Assembly: GCF_040045035.1 (NCBI RefSeq)
Contig: NZ_JBDZDS010000003.1
Span: 124,001-188,000 of the forward strand
Source: Pseudaminobacter sp040045035
Lineage (GTDB): Bacteria; Pseudomonadota; Alphaproteobacteria; Rhizobiales; Rhizobiaceae
Length of the DNA: 64,000 bases
Direction of reading: 5' to 3'
The notes beneath the pieces were generated by a model that ran no database searches, was not told where the DNA came from, and saw only the letters and a program-made list of their open reading frames with translations. How positions within the stretch are numbered: position 1 is the stretch's first letter; each line of letters starts with the position of its first letter. The translations under genes were made by a program, and so were the position numbers. This document shows, piece after piece, positions 1-7,771 of this stretch.

Positions 1-1522
1 GGTGCACCAGCATGGAGAGCGCGTCCACCGGCTCGTCATTGACCAGGATCGACATCTTCACCAGGTCGCCCTCGCGATAGTCGGTGAGGTGGTAGTCGAA
101 GCTGGCATAGCCTTTCGAGATCGACTTCAGCCGGTCATAAAAATCGAAGACGACCTCGTTGAGCGGCAGGTCGTAGACCAGCATGGCGCGCTTGCCGACA
201 TAGGAGAGGTCGGCCTGGATGCCGCGCCTGTCCTGGCACAGTTTCAGGATGCTGCCGAGATAGTCGTCAGGCGTGAGGATGGTGGCGCGGATCCACGGCT
301 CCTCGATGTGGGCGATCTTGACCACGTCGGGCATGTCGGCCGGGTTGTGCAGCTCCTTCACCTCGCTGTCGTTCATGACCATGCGGTAGACGACCGACGG
401 GGCGGTGGCGATGAGGTCGAGGTTGAACTCGCGCTCCAGCCGCTCCTGGATGATTTCGAGGTGAAGCAGGCCGAGGAAGCCGCAGCGGAAGCCGAAGCCG
501 AGGGCGGCGGAGGTTTCCATTTCGAAGGAGAACGAGGCGTCGTTGAGGCGCAGCTTGCCCATGGCGCCGCGCAGGTCCTCGAAGTCGGCGGCGTCGACCG
601 GGAACAGCCCGCAGAACACCACCGGCTGGGCCGGCTTGAAGCCCGGCAGGGCGTGATCGGTGGGGCGGCGGTCCTCGGTGATGGTGTCGCCGACTCGGGT
701 GTCGGCCACTTCCTTGATCGAGGCGGTGATGAAGCCGAACTCGCCGGGGCCGATCTCGTCGGCCTGGATCATCTTGGGCGTGAAGAAGCCGGTGCGCTCG
801 ACCGGATACTTTGCGCCGGTGCCCATCATGCGGATGGTCTGGCCCTTCTTCAGCACGCCGTCGATGACGCGCACCAGCACGATGACGCCGAGATAGGCGT
901 CGTACCAGCTGTCGACCAGCATGGCCTTGAGCGGCGCCTTGGCGTCGCCCTCGCGCGGCGGCGGCAGCTGCTTGACGATCGCCTCCAGCACGTCCTCGAT
1001 GCCGATGCCGGTCTTGGCCGAGATCATGACGGCCTGGGAGGCGTCGATGCCGATGACTTCCTCGACCTGCTCCTTGATGCGCTCGGGCTCGGCGGCGGGC
1101 AGGTCGATCTTGTTCAAGACCACGACGATCTCGTGGTTGTTGTCGATGGCCTGGTAGACGTTGGCCAGCGTCTGCGCCTCGACGCCCTGGCTGGCGTCGA
1201 CGACGAGGAGCGAGCCTTCGCAGGCCGCCAGGCTGCGCGACACCTCATAGGCGAAGTCGACGTGGCCGGGCGTGTCGATGAGGTTGAGGACGTAGTCCTC
1301 GCCGTTCTTGGCCTTGTAGTTGAGGCGCACCGTCTGCGCCTTGATGGTGATGCCGCGCTCGCGCTCGATGTCCATATTGTCGAGCACCTGCTCCTTGCCC
1401 GCCATTTCGCGCGAGTCGAGGCCGCCGGTCATCTGGATGAGCCGGTCGGCGAGCGTGGACTTGCCATGGTCGATATGGGCGACGATGGAGAAATTGCGGA
1501 TGTGATCGAGCGGTGTGGTCAT
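1..1522 (-). CDS. lepA: Elongation factor 4 (LepA), 3' end cut by window
   Basis: Ribosome-associated translational GTPase that back-translocates or remodels stalled ribosomes. Reading leftward from the ATG at 1520-1522, the protein begins MTTPLDHIRNFSIVAHIDHG and continues KSTLADRLIQ, so the P-loop lies at about residues 15-23, followed by EF-G-type GTPase sequence. About 507 codons are visible of the roughly 600 usual for LepA; the C-terminal domain and stop lie before base 1. No stop interrupts the frame. The start is clear because the P-loop falls at the distance from the N-terminus expected in this family. The next gene on the same strand, dmeF, ends 72 bases upstream, with a stem-loop between them. 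Confidence 0.97.
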   Translation of the reverse strand, partial: MTTPLDHIRNFSIVAHIDHGKSTLADRLIQMTGGLDSREMAGKEQVLDNMDIERERGITIKAQTVRLNYKAKNGEDYVLNLIDTPGHVDFAYEVSRSLAACEGSLLVVDASQGVEAQTLANVYQAIDNNHEIVVVLNKIDLPAAEPERIKEQVEEVIGIDASQAVMISAKTGIGIEDVLEAIVKQLPPPREGDAKAPLKAMLVDSWYDAYLGVIVLVRVIDGVLKKGQTIRMMGTGAKYPVERTGFFTPKMIQADEIGPGEFGFITASIKEVADTRVGDTITEDRRPTDHALPGFKPAQPVVFCGLFPVDAADFEDLRGAMGKLRLNDASFSFEMETSAALGFGFRCGFLGLLHLEIIQERLEREFNLDLIATAPSVVYRMVMNDSEVKELHNPADMPDVVKIAHIEEPWIRATILTPDDYLGSILKLCQDRRGIQADLSYVGKRAMLVYDLPLNEVVFDFYDRLKSISKGYASFDYHLTDYREGDLVKMSILVNDEPVDALSMLVH

Positions 1523-1558
1523 GGCCGCGCATTTAGCAGGGGGCCGGGCCTTCCACAA

Positions 1559-1584
1559 GCGCCGCGAGCGGGGTCTCGCGGCGC
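1559..1584. terminator. Perfect 10-bp stem-loop between dmeF and lepA
   Basis: GCGCCGCGAG at 1559-1568 pairs perfectly with CTCGCGGCGC at 1575-1584 around a 6-base loop. It sits directly after the dmeF stop (TAA at 1595-1597, minus strand) and before the lepA start. There is no clear U-tract on either strand, so it may be an attenuating or mRNA-end-protecting hairpin rather than a classical intrinsic terminator. Confidence 0.5.
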
Positions 1585-1594
1585 AAGAGCCGCT

Positions 1595-2518
1595 TTATGC
1601 GGCGTGGACCTCCACAGTGACATGGGAAAGCCGGGGCAGGCCGGCAAGGAGGGCCTTGTAGCTTTCCGGCTGCTGCGGCAGTGCCGAGACGATGGAGACG
1701 ATCAGGCCCATGTGCCCCGGCCCCAGCCGCCACAGATGCAGGTCGGCGACGCGGTCGCCTTCGCGTTCGAGACGACGGCGCACTTCGGCAGCGAGCCCAT
1801 CGTCGGCGCGGGCGTCAAGCAGCACGGCGCCGGAAGACCGCAGCAGGCCCCAGGACCAGCTGGCGATGACGGCAGCGCCGATGATGCCCACCACCGCATC
1901 CATCCAGATCCATCCGTAGAGCCTGCCGGCGAGCAGGCCGAGTATGGCGAGTACGGAGGTCATGGCGTCGGCAAGGACATGCAGATAGGCCGACCGCAGA
2001 TTGTGATCGACATGGGCGTGATGATGGGCGTGATCATGGTGATGCCCGTGATCGTGGTCGCCGCCGCCCGACAGCAGCCAGGCGCTGAGCAGATTGACGC
2101 CAAGGCCGAGCACCGCCACCGCGATGGCGTCGTTGAAGCGGATCGGCACGGGCGCGACGAGCCGCGTCGCCGACTCGTAGCCGATCATCAGAGCGATGAC
2201 CGCCAGGACGATGGCACTGGTGTAGCCGGCAAGCTCGCCGAACTTGCCGGTGCCGAAGGCAAAGCGCTCGTCATGGGCATGGCGGCGCGCATAGGCGTAG
2301 GCCGCCGCGGCGATGGCCAGCGCGCCGGCGTGGGTCGACATGTGGAAGCCGTCGGCCAGAAGCGCCATCGAGCCGAAGAGCAGGCCGGCGGCGATCTCGC
2401 CCACCATCATGACGAATGTCAGCGCGATGACCATGTAGGTGCGGCGCGCATTGCGGTCGTGATGCTCGCCGAGGAAGACGTGGTCGTGGGTGTATCGTTC
2501 GATGGGCAACGTGCGCAT
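1595..2518 (-). CDS. dmeF: CDF-family Co/Ni efflux transporter DmeF-like
   Basis: Inner-membrane cation diffusion facilitator that exports divalent metals (cobalt and nickel in characterised rhizobial DmeF) in exchange for protons. The 307-residue protein starts MRTLPIERYTHDHVFLGEHH, a histidine-bearing N-terminus like that of DmeF. It then shows about six membrane segments with the paired HxxxD-type sites (ADGFHMSTH near residue 55, LADAMTS near residue 185). A His/Asp-rich cytoplasmic loop (GGDHDHGHHHDHAHHHAHVDH) lies between segments IV and V, and a short cytoplasmic C-terminal domain follows. In other rhizobia dmeF is preceded by the regulator gene dmeR; none is seen in the 400 bases upstream here, which hold repeats instead. 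Metal specificity is inferred from the family only. Confidence 0.9.
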   Translation of the reverse strand: MRTLPIERYTHDHVFLGEHHDRNARRTYMVIALTFVMMVGEIAAGLLFGSMALLADGFHMSTHAGALAIAAAAYAYARRHAHDERFAFGTGKFGELAGYTSAIVLAVIALMIGYESATRLVAPVPIRFNDAIAVAVLGLGVNLLSAWLLSGGGDHDHGHHHDHAHHHAHVDHNLRSAYLHVLADAMTSVLAILGLLAGRLYGWIWMDAVVGIIGAAVIASWSWGLLRSSGAVLLDARADDGLAAEVRRRLEREGDRVADLHLWRLGPGHMGLIVSIVSALPQQPESYKALLAGLPRLSHVTVEVHAA

Positions 2519-2573
2519 GGCCGGCCTCTCAAAGATATTTGCTGATCTCCCGGAACTTTGGGCGCGCCTGGCG

Positions 2574-2653
2574 CCCTCGTGGTTCGAGGCCCGGCCTTCA
2601 TGGGTTGAGCAACAGGTTCGACGCAGTGCGGGCCGGGCACCTCACCATGAGGG
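2574..2653. repeat. Short dispersed palindromic element, copy A
   Basis: An 80-base element bounded by CCCTCGTGGTTCGAGGC (2574-2590) and GCACCTCACCATGAGGG (2637-2653). Both 17-base ends recur exactly, in inverted orientation, at the ends of the element at 2838-2894. Each end contains a small hairpin (CCTCG/CGAGG and CCTCA/TGAGG). The interior differs from that of the second copy. The element lies upstream of dmeF. Confidence 0.75.
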
Positions 2654-2730
2654 CTACTGAAGCGCCGCTATGTTACCCTTCAACGTAGGAGCTATGGAAA
2701 TCAATGTTTGGGCGAGGCGGCGGCAAGTCC

Positions 2731-2791
2731 CACCCTCACGATGGGTCCGCCCTTCGAGACGGCGGCTCACGCCGCCTCCTCAGGATGAGGG
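2731..2791. repeat. Related palindromic element with CCTCA-N3-TGAGG end
   Basis: This stretch contains CACCCTCACGATGGGTCC at its left side, a perfect GGCGGC/GCCGCC hairpin at 2761-2776, and CCTCAGGATGAGG at 2778-2790. The last has the same CCTCA-N3-TGAGG hairpin form as the ends of the flanking 80- and 57-base elements. It looks like a diverged member of the same type of repeat. It is non-coding on both strands as far as I can judge. Confidence 0.55.
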
Positions 2792-2837
2792 AGGCGGCGC
2801 AACCCCCATGCTCAAGAATGGCAGCGGCACGCCCCCA

Positions 2838-2894
2838 CCCTCATGGTGAGGTGCGCAGTGGAGCGAAGCGGAACGGAGCCTCGAACCACGAGGG
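2838..2894. repeat. Short dispersed palindromic element, copy B (inverted relative to copy A)
   Basis: A 57-base element bounded by CCCTCATGGTGAGGTGC (2838-2854) and GCCTCGAACCACGAGGG (2878-2894), the exact reverse complements of the ends of copy A at 2574-2653. It lies just after the stop of the minus-strand DUF2156 gene at 2920. The conserved ends with a variable centre resemble the small non-autonomous intergenic repeats common in rhizobial chromosomes. Confidence 0.75.
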
Positions 2895-2919
2895 TGGCTC
2901 CAGCTATCTCTTCTTCCCC

Positions 2920-3960
2920 TCACACCGCCTTGCACAGGCGCAAGAGCGCCATGACCTCGAGCGGGGTTCCCCGCTTGAAGGCGATGTAGGTCGGCTCCTC
3001 CTCGCCGTGGAAACGGCGCTTGAAGGCCGCCTGCCCCTGCAGGTTGAAGACGTGCCGGTTGATGCGGCCGGAATCGTAGGCGCGAGAAAACATCGAGCGC
3101 CAGAAACGGCTTTCGTCGAACCCGCTTTCGCGGATGTCGGCCAGCGGCGACAGGCCGAGCGTGACGATGCTGTGCCCTTCCTTGCGGAAGCGATCGACCG
3201 CGAATTTTGTCAGTCCGATCTCGGCATGCGGCGTGGTGCCGGCGAATTTGCGCTTGAAGGCGGTGGTGTAGCCGACGACCTCGCCGCCGCTGTGGATGGG
3301 GTCGAAGTCGAGCAGAGCCACCGTCCTGCCATCGGGGTCGGCGAGCACGAAGCGGCGCATGCCATGGCCAAGCCGCGCCCTGAAAGGCCGGTTGAGGAAA
3401 CGCATCTCCCAGCGCTTGACGACGCGCTCGGCCAGCCAATCGGCGGACAGGCGCTCGATATGGCCGAGCGAGCCACCGTCGCCCTCCTCCTCGATGATGG
3501 AAAAGCCGCGCTTGAGCAGCCAGCGCTCGGAATAGCGCACCGTCTCGTTGCGCGTGCCGGAAAAATCATGCGCGGGAAGCGGCAGGCGGGTGTCGATGCC
3601 CATGCGGTTGATGCGAAAGCCGAGATCGGCCAGCGTGGCGGCGGTGGCTGCCCCGATCTGGACGAACCACGGGTCGCGGGCGGCGGCGACGAAGCCGCGG
3701 ATGAGGGCCGCCCTCTCGGCAGGCGCGGCCACCGGATCGCCTAGCGCGAAGTGGCTGCCCATCTTGGTGGCGAAGGCGATGTAGCCGTCGGTATCGCCGA
3801 AATAGGACAGATCGTCCTGGATCGCGGTGGAATAGGCGAGCGAGAAATCGCCATGGCGCCGCACCACACCCAGACGATCCTCCAGTGCCAGCTCCGCGCG
3901 CGGCACGACCGGCGCGCGCCTGTCCAAGTAGGCGTCGAAACTCTTGCGTAGGAACCGCAT
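2920..3960 (-). CDS. DUF2156 / MprF C-terminal-like (aminoacyl-phosphatidylglycerol synthase-type) protein
   Basis: Protein of about 346 residues that looks like the catalytic GNAT-fold C-terminal domain of phosphatidylglycerol lysyltransferases (MprF/LpiA), without the membrane flippase part. Typical blocks are LAYSTAIQDDLSYFGDTDGY near the N-terminus, FALGDPVA, the central ALLDFDPI...VVGYTTAFKRK, and the C-terminal RESRFW...FNLQGQAAFKRRF region. I chose the ATG at 3958-3960 (MRFLRKSFDAYL); an in-frame ATG at 4012-4014 would add 18 residues, and the frame stays open to 4329 inside the divergent gene. The gap to the divergent monooxygenase gene is about 146 bases and should hold both promoters. 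Lipid-aminoacylating activity is inferred from the family; a stand-alone domain may have another acceptor. Confidence 0.8.
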   Translation of the reverse strand: MRFLRKSFDAYLDRRAPVVPRAELALEDRLGVVRRHGDFSLAYSTAIQDDLSYFGDTDGYIAFATKMGSHFALGDPVAAPAERAALIRGFVAAARDPWFVQIGAATAATLADLGFRINRMGIDTRLPLPAHDFSGTRNETVRYSERWLLKRGFSIIEEEGDGGSLGHIERLSADWLAERVVKRWEMRFLNRPFRARLGHGMRRFVLADPDGRTVALLDFDPIHSGGEVVGYTTAFKRKFAGTTPHAEIGLTKFAVDRFRKEGHSIVTLGLSPLADIRESGFDESRFWRSMFSRAYDSGRINRHVFNLQGQAAFKRRFHGEEEPTYIAFKRGTPLEVMALLRLCKAV

Positions 3961-4106
3961 GCTTTCGTCAAGTCCCCGTGCCGCCGCTGCAAGAAGATGC
4001 CCCCGCATCTTCATTGGCCGGCAAAGGCACTCTTGCTCAAAATCTTCGGCTGCGCCACAAAGATCGCAACAGCGCGCCGACCGGCACAAATTCCAGCGAG
4101 AGTTGC

Positions 4107-5249
4107 ATGTCTTCAACTGATGTCGAACGGGTGATCGTGATCGGCGCGGGGCCGGCCGGCATGGCAACTTCGCATGCGCTGGGCAAGGCCGGGGTGGCGT
4201 CGGTGATCCTGGAACAGGAGGCGCGCATCGGCGAGCCGTGGCGGCGCCGGCACAAGAACCTGACGCTGAACACCCATCGCGACCTCTCGGCCATGCCCGG
4301 CCTGACCTTTCCGAAGGGCACGCCGGCATTTCCCCATCGCGATCAGTTGGTCGAGCATCTCACCGCCTTCGGGAAACACCACAGGCTGCCGATCGAATAT
4401 GGCGTGACGGTCGACGCAATTTCGCGGCAGGACGGGTTTTGGGCGGTGCGGGCAAACGGCACCAAATGGCTGGCGCGCGACGTGGTGGTGGCGACCGGCC
4501 GCGACAAGCACCCCTACATGCCGGACTGGAAGGGCGCGAAGACATTCGGCGGCAGGCTGATCCATGCCGCCGATTTCACCCAGGCGGCGGATTTTGCCGG
4601 CAAGTCGGTGCTGGTGATCGGCGCCGGCAATTCGGGCTTCGACCTGCTCAATCACCTGATCCGCGCCCAAACCGGGCAGCTCTGGCTTGCCGCGCGCAAC
4701 GGACCCTCGATCCTGCCCAAGCGCATCGCCAAGGTGGCGGTGCATAAATTCTCCCCCATCACCAACGCGCTGCCGGGCTGGCTGGCGGATGCCGTGGTGG
4801 GGACCACGCAGCGGCTGATGTGGGGCGACATGACCCGCCACGGCCTGCCCAAGGCGCCGGGCGGCGGGGTGAGCCGGCTGCGCTCCGACTACACGGCGAT
4901 CGCGGCCGACGACGGCGCGATGGATGCGATCAAGGCAGGCCGCATCAAGGTGGTGCCGACGGTGCGGGAGTTTCTGGCCGACGGCGGCGTGGTGCTGAGC
5001 GATGGGCGCACGATCCACCCCGACGTGACGATCGCCGCCACCGGCTACCGCACCGGGCTGGAAAAGCTGGTGGGCGAGCTTGGCGTGCTGGACGAGCGGG
5101 GCTTTCCGCTGGTCAACGGCTCAGACCATCCCAACGCGCCGGGGCTGTGGTTCCTCGGCATGCGGCCCAGCATCCGCGGCTGCTTCTACGCCTCGGTCCG
5201 GCAGGCCGGCCAGATCGCCAAGGCGATCTCGCGCAGCCGGCGGGGGTGA
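4107..5249 (+). CDS. Flavin-containing monooxygenase-like NAD(P)/FAD-dependent oxidoreductase
   Basis: 380-residue cytosolic flavoprotein of the FMO/Baeyer-Villiger-like group. An FAD-binding dinucleotide fold (VIVIGAGPAGMATSHALG) sits at the N-terminus, followed by the GxPWRRR-type segment common in bacterial FMO relatives (IGEPWRRRHKNL). A second, NADPH-binding Rossmann motif (VLVIGAGNSGFDL) lies in the middle, and an ATGYRTG motif near the C-terminus. The start is the ATG at 4107 (MSSTDVERVIVIGAG), because the fold begins immediately after it; the frame is open further upstream but overlaps the divergent gene. The gene ends one base before the stop of the convergent SDR gene. The substrate is unknown. 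Confidence 0.88.
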   Translation: MSSTDVERVIVIGAGPAGMATSHALGKAGVASVILEQEARIGEPWRRRHKNLTLNTHRDLSAMPGLTFPKGTPAFPHRDQLVEHLTAFGKHHRLPIEYGVTVDAISRQDGFWAVRANGTKWLARDVVVATGRDKHPYMPDWKGAKTFGGRLIHAADFTQAADFAGKSVLVIGAGNSGFDLLNHLIRAQTGQLWLAARNGPSILPKRIAKVAVHKFSPITNALPGWLADAVVGTTQRLMWGDMTRHGLPKAPGGGVSRLRSDYTAIAADDGAMDAIKAGRIKVVPTVREFLADGGVVLSDGRTIHPDVTIAATGYRTGLEKLVGELGVLDERGFPLVNGSDHPNAPGLWFLGMRPSIRGCFYASVRQAGQIAKAISRSRRG

Positions 5250-5250
5250 G

Positions 5251-5955
5251 CTACACCGAGCGCGTGATGCCGCCGTCGATGCGGATGTTCTGGCCGGTGA
5301 TGTAGCTCGACTTGTCGCTGGCGAGGAACGCGATCAGCTCCGACACCTCCTCCACGCGGCCGTAGCGGCCCATGGGGATGCGCTCGCGCCGTTCGCCGGC
5401 TTCCGGCAGGCTGTTGATGAAGCCTGGCAGCACATTGTTCATGCGCACATTGTCGGGCGCGTATTTGTCGGCGAACAGTTTTGTGAAGGCGGCGAGCCCG
5501 GCGCGGAACACGCCCGAGGTCGGGAACAGCGCCTCGGGCTCGAAAGCGGCATAGGTCGAGATGTTGACGATGGAGCCCGACTTCTGCGCCTGCATGACCG
5601 GCGTGACCAGGCGGGCGATGCGCACGGCGTTGAGCAGATAGGTCTCCATGCCGAGCTGCCAGTCCTCGTCGCTGATCTCCAGGATCGGCGCGCGAGGCCC
5701 GTGGCCGGCGCTGTTGACCACGGCGTCGATGCGGCCCCACTTCGCAAACGTGGCGTCGACGAGGCGCTTGAGATCATCGTTGGAGCGGTTGGAGCCGGTG
5801 ACGCCGATGCCGCCGAGTTTTTCGGCCAGTGCAGCACCCTTGCCCGACGAGGACAGTATGGCGACCTGGAAACCTTCCTCGGCAAGCTTGCGGGCGGCGT
5901 CCGCGCCCATGCCGCTGCCGCCCGCGGTGATGATGGCCGTCTTCAGTTCCGACAT
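5251..5955 (-). CDS. SDR-family oxidoreductase
   Basis: 234-residue classical short-chain dehydrogenase/reductase. It carries an N-terminal cofactor-binding glycine motif (TAGGSGMGADAA, near residue 10) and VNSAGHG, the equivalent of the structural NNAG motif. The region SGSIVNISTYAAFEPEAL bears the Ser of the catalytic tetrad, and the C-terminus (YITGQNIRIDGGITRSV) is typical of the family. In the active-site region the usual YxxxK is not obvious: FRAGLAAFTK occupies its place, so the catalytic Tyr may be missing. The start at 5955 has a GGGAG ribosome-binding site. The gene is convergent with the monooxygenase, one base apart. The substrate cannot be told. Confidence 0.88.
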   Translation of the reverse strand: MSELKTAIITAGGSGMGADAARKLAEEGFQVAILSSSGKGAALAEKLGGIGVTGSNRSNDDLKRLVDATFAKWGRIDAVVNSAGHGPRAPILEISDEDWQLGMETYLLNAVRIARLVTPVMQAQKSGSIVNISTYAAFEPEALFPTSGVFRAGLAAFTKLFADKYAPDNVRMNNVLPGFINSLPEAGERRERIPMGRYGRVEEVSELIAFLASDKSSYITGQNIRIDGGITRSV

Positions 5956-6175
5956 GTTTGTTCCCACTCCCCTTGAGGCGCACTGCGCCGGCAAATCCCG
6001 ATCGGCAAAGAGGTATCCGCGCGGGAGGAGCGCGACAAGCCGCTGGACCAGCAGGCAGGCGGCCGTGGCAAGTGGTCCGGGCGGCGGCACCTTGACGGCG
6101 CGCGGCGGCTTTGCCAGACAGATCGGGTGGACGGGCCGGAGTTTCCAGCCGGGCGCCGATGTGGCGCCTTGCACC

Positions 6176-6532
6176 ATGCCCGCGGAGAACGACTTGAGCT
6201 TATTCGGCTTTGTGCAGCTTGCCGCCTCGACGGTGATCTTCCTGCTTGCGGCGACCTGCGCCAAATCCTGGGCGCTGACGCCCGGCATCGGCAAGCTCGC
6301 GCTGACGCTTGCGCTCTATTCGGCGGGCAACCTGGTGATGCTGCGCCTGGTGCGCGAATTCGGCATGGCCTCGGCCTTCAGCCTGTCGGCCATCATCCAG
6401 CTGGTGGCGATCAACGTGATCGCGCTGGCCTTCTTCGGCGAAAGGCTGAGCGCAGTGCAGAGCGGCGGCATCGTGCTCGCCATCCTGGCCGTCGGCCTCA
6501 TCACGCTCGGGCCGCAGGCCGGTGGGCAGTAG
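6176..6532 (+). CDS. Small four-helix membrane protein, EamA/SMR-like
   Basis: 118-residue, very hydrophobic protein with four predicted membrane segments and the C-terminal LSAVQSGGIVLAILAVGLITLG pattern of drug/metabolite-transporter half-proteins (EamA/SMR type). The first helix lacks the conserved membrane Glu of true small multidrug resistance pumps, so a drug-efflux role is not supported. The ATG at 6176 gives the shortest full four-helix protein; a GTG at 6161 is possible, and neither has a strong ribosome-binding site. The gene stands alone between the divergent SDR gene and the PAP2 gene. Confidence 0.7.
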   Translation: MPAENDLSLFGFVQLAASTVIFLLAATCAKSWALTPGIGKLALTLALYSAGNLVMLRLVREFGMASAFSLSAIIQLVAINVIALAFFGERLSAVQSGGIVLAILAVGLITLGPQAGGQ

Positions 6533-6652
6533 GCATTATCCGGCATCATTCGGTCGCGCCTCGCCCGAGATAAACTCCACCGCCGTAAGGCGTGGCTTAT
6601 GGATGCGGCCATTTTGTGCTAGCTCGCAAGGCGACTGACCAAGGGAATTGCC

Positions 6653-7363
6653 ATGCGGACATCATGGGGCCTTTTCGGCAAGGTCGAATTCACCGTCCTG
6701 CTTGCGGCGCTGGTCGTGGCGGGCGGGCTGTGGGGGTTCGTGGAGCTCATGGAATTGGCGCGCGACAGCGCCCCGCACGGCTTCGACACCGAGATCCTGC
6801 TGGCGCTGCGCACGCCGGGCGATCTCGCCACGCCGATCGGGCCGCGCTGGCTGCCGGATGCCATGCGCGACCTGACCAGCCTTGGAAGCGCAGCCGTGCT
6901 GGTGTTCATCACCGCAGCCGCGATCTTCTATCTGCTGGTGGAGCGAAAGCCACTGGCGGCGCTTTTCGTGTTCGTCGCGGTGGACGGCGGCCAGGTGCTG
7001 AGCAGCCTGTTGAAGCTTGGCGTCAACCGTCCGCGCCCGGACGTGGTGCCGCACCTGGCCGAGGTGCACTCGCTGAGCTTCCCCAGCGGCCACGCGATGA
7101 TGTCGGCCGTGACCTTCCTGACGCTTGGCGCGCTGCTGGCACAGACGCTGCCCGACCGCGCCACCAAGATCTACGTGCTGACGGTCGCCGTACTGGCGAC
7201 GCTGATCGTGGGCTTCAGCCGGCTTTACCTCGGCGTGCACTGGCCTTCCGACGTGGCGGCCGGATGGTGCGCGGGTGCGGCCTGGGCGATGCTGTGCTGG
7301 CTGGTGGCGCGCTGGGTGCTGCGGCGGCGCGCCGGAGCGCGTGTCGATACTGACAGCTTGTGA
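6653..7363 (+). CDS. PAP2-family membrane phosphatase
   Basis: 236-residue integral membrane phosphatase of the type 2 phosphatidic acid phosphatase superfamily. These enzymes hydrolyse lipid phosphates such as phosphatidate, phosphatidylglycerol phosphate or undecaprenyl pyrophosphate on the periplasmic side. All three signature motifs are present: KLGVNRPRP, PSGH (the His of the second motif) and SRLYLGVHWPSD with the catalytic His. About six membrane segments surround them. No operon partner is evident; a UppP of the unrelated BacA type is encoded about 2 kb downstream, so redundancy in undecaprenyl pyrophosphate recycling is possible. Confidence 0.9.
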   Translation: MRTSWGLFGKVEFTVLLAALVVAGGLWGFVELMELARDSAPHGFDTEILLALRTPGDLATPIGPRWLPDAMRDLTSLGSAAVLVFITAAAIFYLLVERKPLAALFVFVAVDGGQVLSSLLKLGVNRPRPDVVPHLAEVHSLSFPSGHAMMSAVTFLTLGALLAQTLPDRATKIYVLTVAVLATLIVGFSRLYLGVHWPSDVAAGWCAGAAWAMLCWLVARWVLRRRAGARVDTDSL

Positions 7364-7405
7364 AACCCGTCCCGGGCGAGCGCCCGGGAAATTGCGACCA
7401 CGCGC

Positions 7406-7451
7406 TTGACAGCGGAGGGCTGCGGCCCAATACTTAACCTCATGGTTAAGT
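7406..7451 (+). promoter_or_regulatory. Promoter plus ArsR-type operator overlapping the start codon
   Basis: TTGACA at 7406-7411 is followed after 17-18 bases by an AATACT/ATACTT -10 box around 7429-7435. The perfect inverted repeat ACTTAACC-TCAT-GGTTAAGT (7432-7451) begins at the -10 box and contains the ATG (7442-7444) of the arsR-like gene. Transcription would be expected to begin at about 7441-7443, so the message may have almost no leader. An ArsR dimer on this palindrome would block RNA polymerase directly. Confidence 0.7.
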
Positions 7452-7771
7452 TTCAAGAGCCCGACCTCGACCGCATCTTCGCCGCCCTTGCCGATCCGAC
7501 CCGGCGGGCTATGCTTTCCCGGCTGGAGGAGCAGGAAAGCCTTTCGGTGAGCGAGCTGGCGCAGCCTTTTCCGCTGTCGCTGCCCGCGGTGATGAAGCAT
7601 CTGGACGTGCTGTCGGACGCAGGCCTGATCAGCCGCGCCAAGACCGGGCGCACCGTGGCCTGCCGGCTGAACGCAGGCCCGATGGAAGAAGCGATGAACT
7701 GGCTGCACCGCTACGAGCGCTTCTGGAGCGGCAGCCTCGACCGACTGGCCAAATTCGTTGAGGAGGAATGA
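7442..7771 (+). CDS. ArsR-family transcriptional regulator
   Basis: 109-residue winged-helix regulator (MVKFQEPDLDRIFAALADPTRR), the start type typical of ArsR members paired with SRPBCC genes. The helix-turn-helix lies in SVSELAQPFPLSLPAVMKHLDVLSDAGLI, and no metal-binding Cys cluster is visible, so it is probably not an arsenic sensor. The ATG at 7442 lies inside a perfect palindrome, suggesting autorepression. It overlaps the next gene by the four bases ATGA, indicating translational coupling with the SRPBCC gene and co-transcription with the DUF899 gene. Confidence 0.92.
   Translation: MVKFQEPDLDRIFAALADPTRRAMLSRLEEQESLSVSELAQPFPLSLPAVMKHLDVLSDAGLISRAKTGRTVACRLNAGPMEEAMNWLHRYERFWSGSLDRLAKFVEEE

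Noticed and set aside
2..2545. An 847-codon open frame on the plus strand.
   Set aside because: It runs antisense through lepA and dmeF, which are clear by motif. Its translation is low-complexity (His, Asp, Gly, Arg), as expected from a GC-rich opposite strand.
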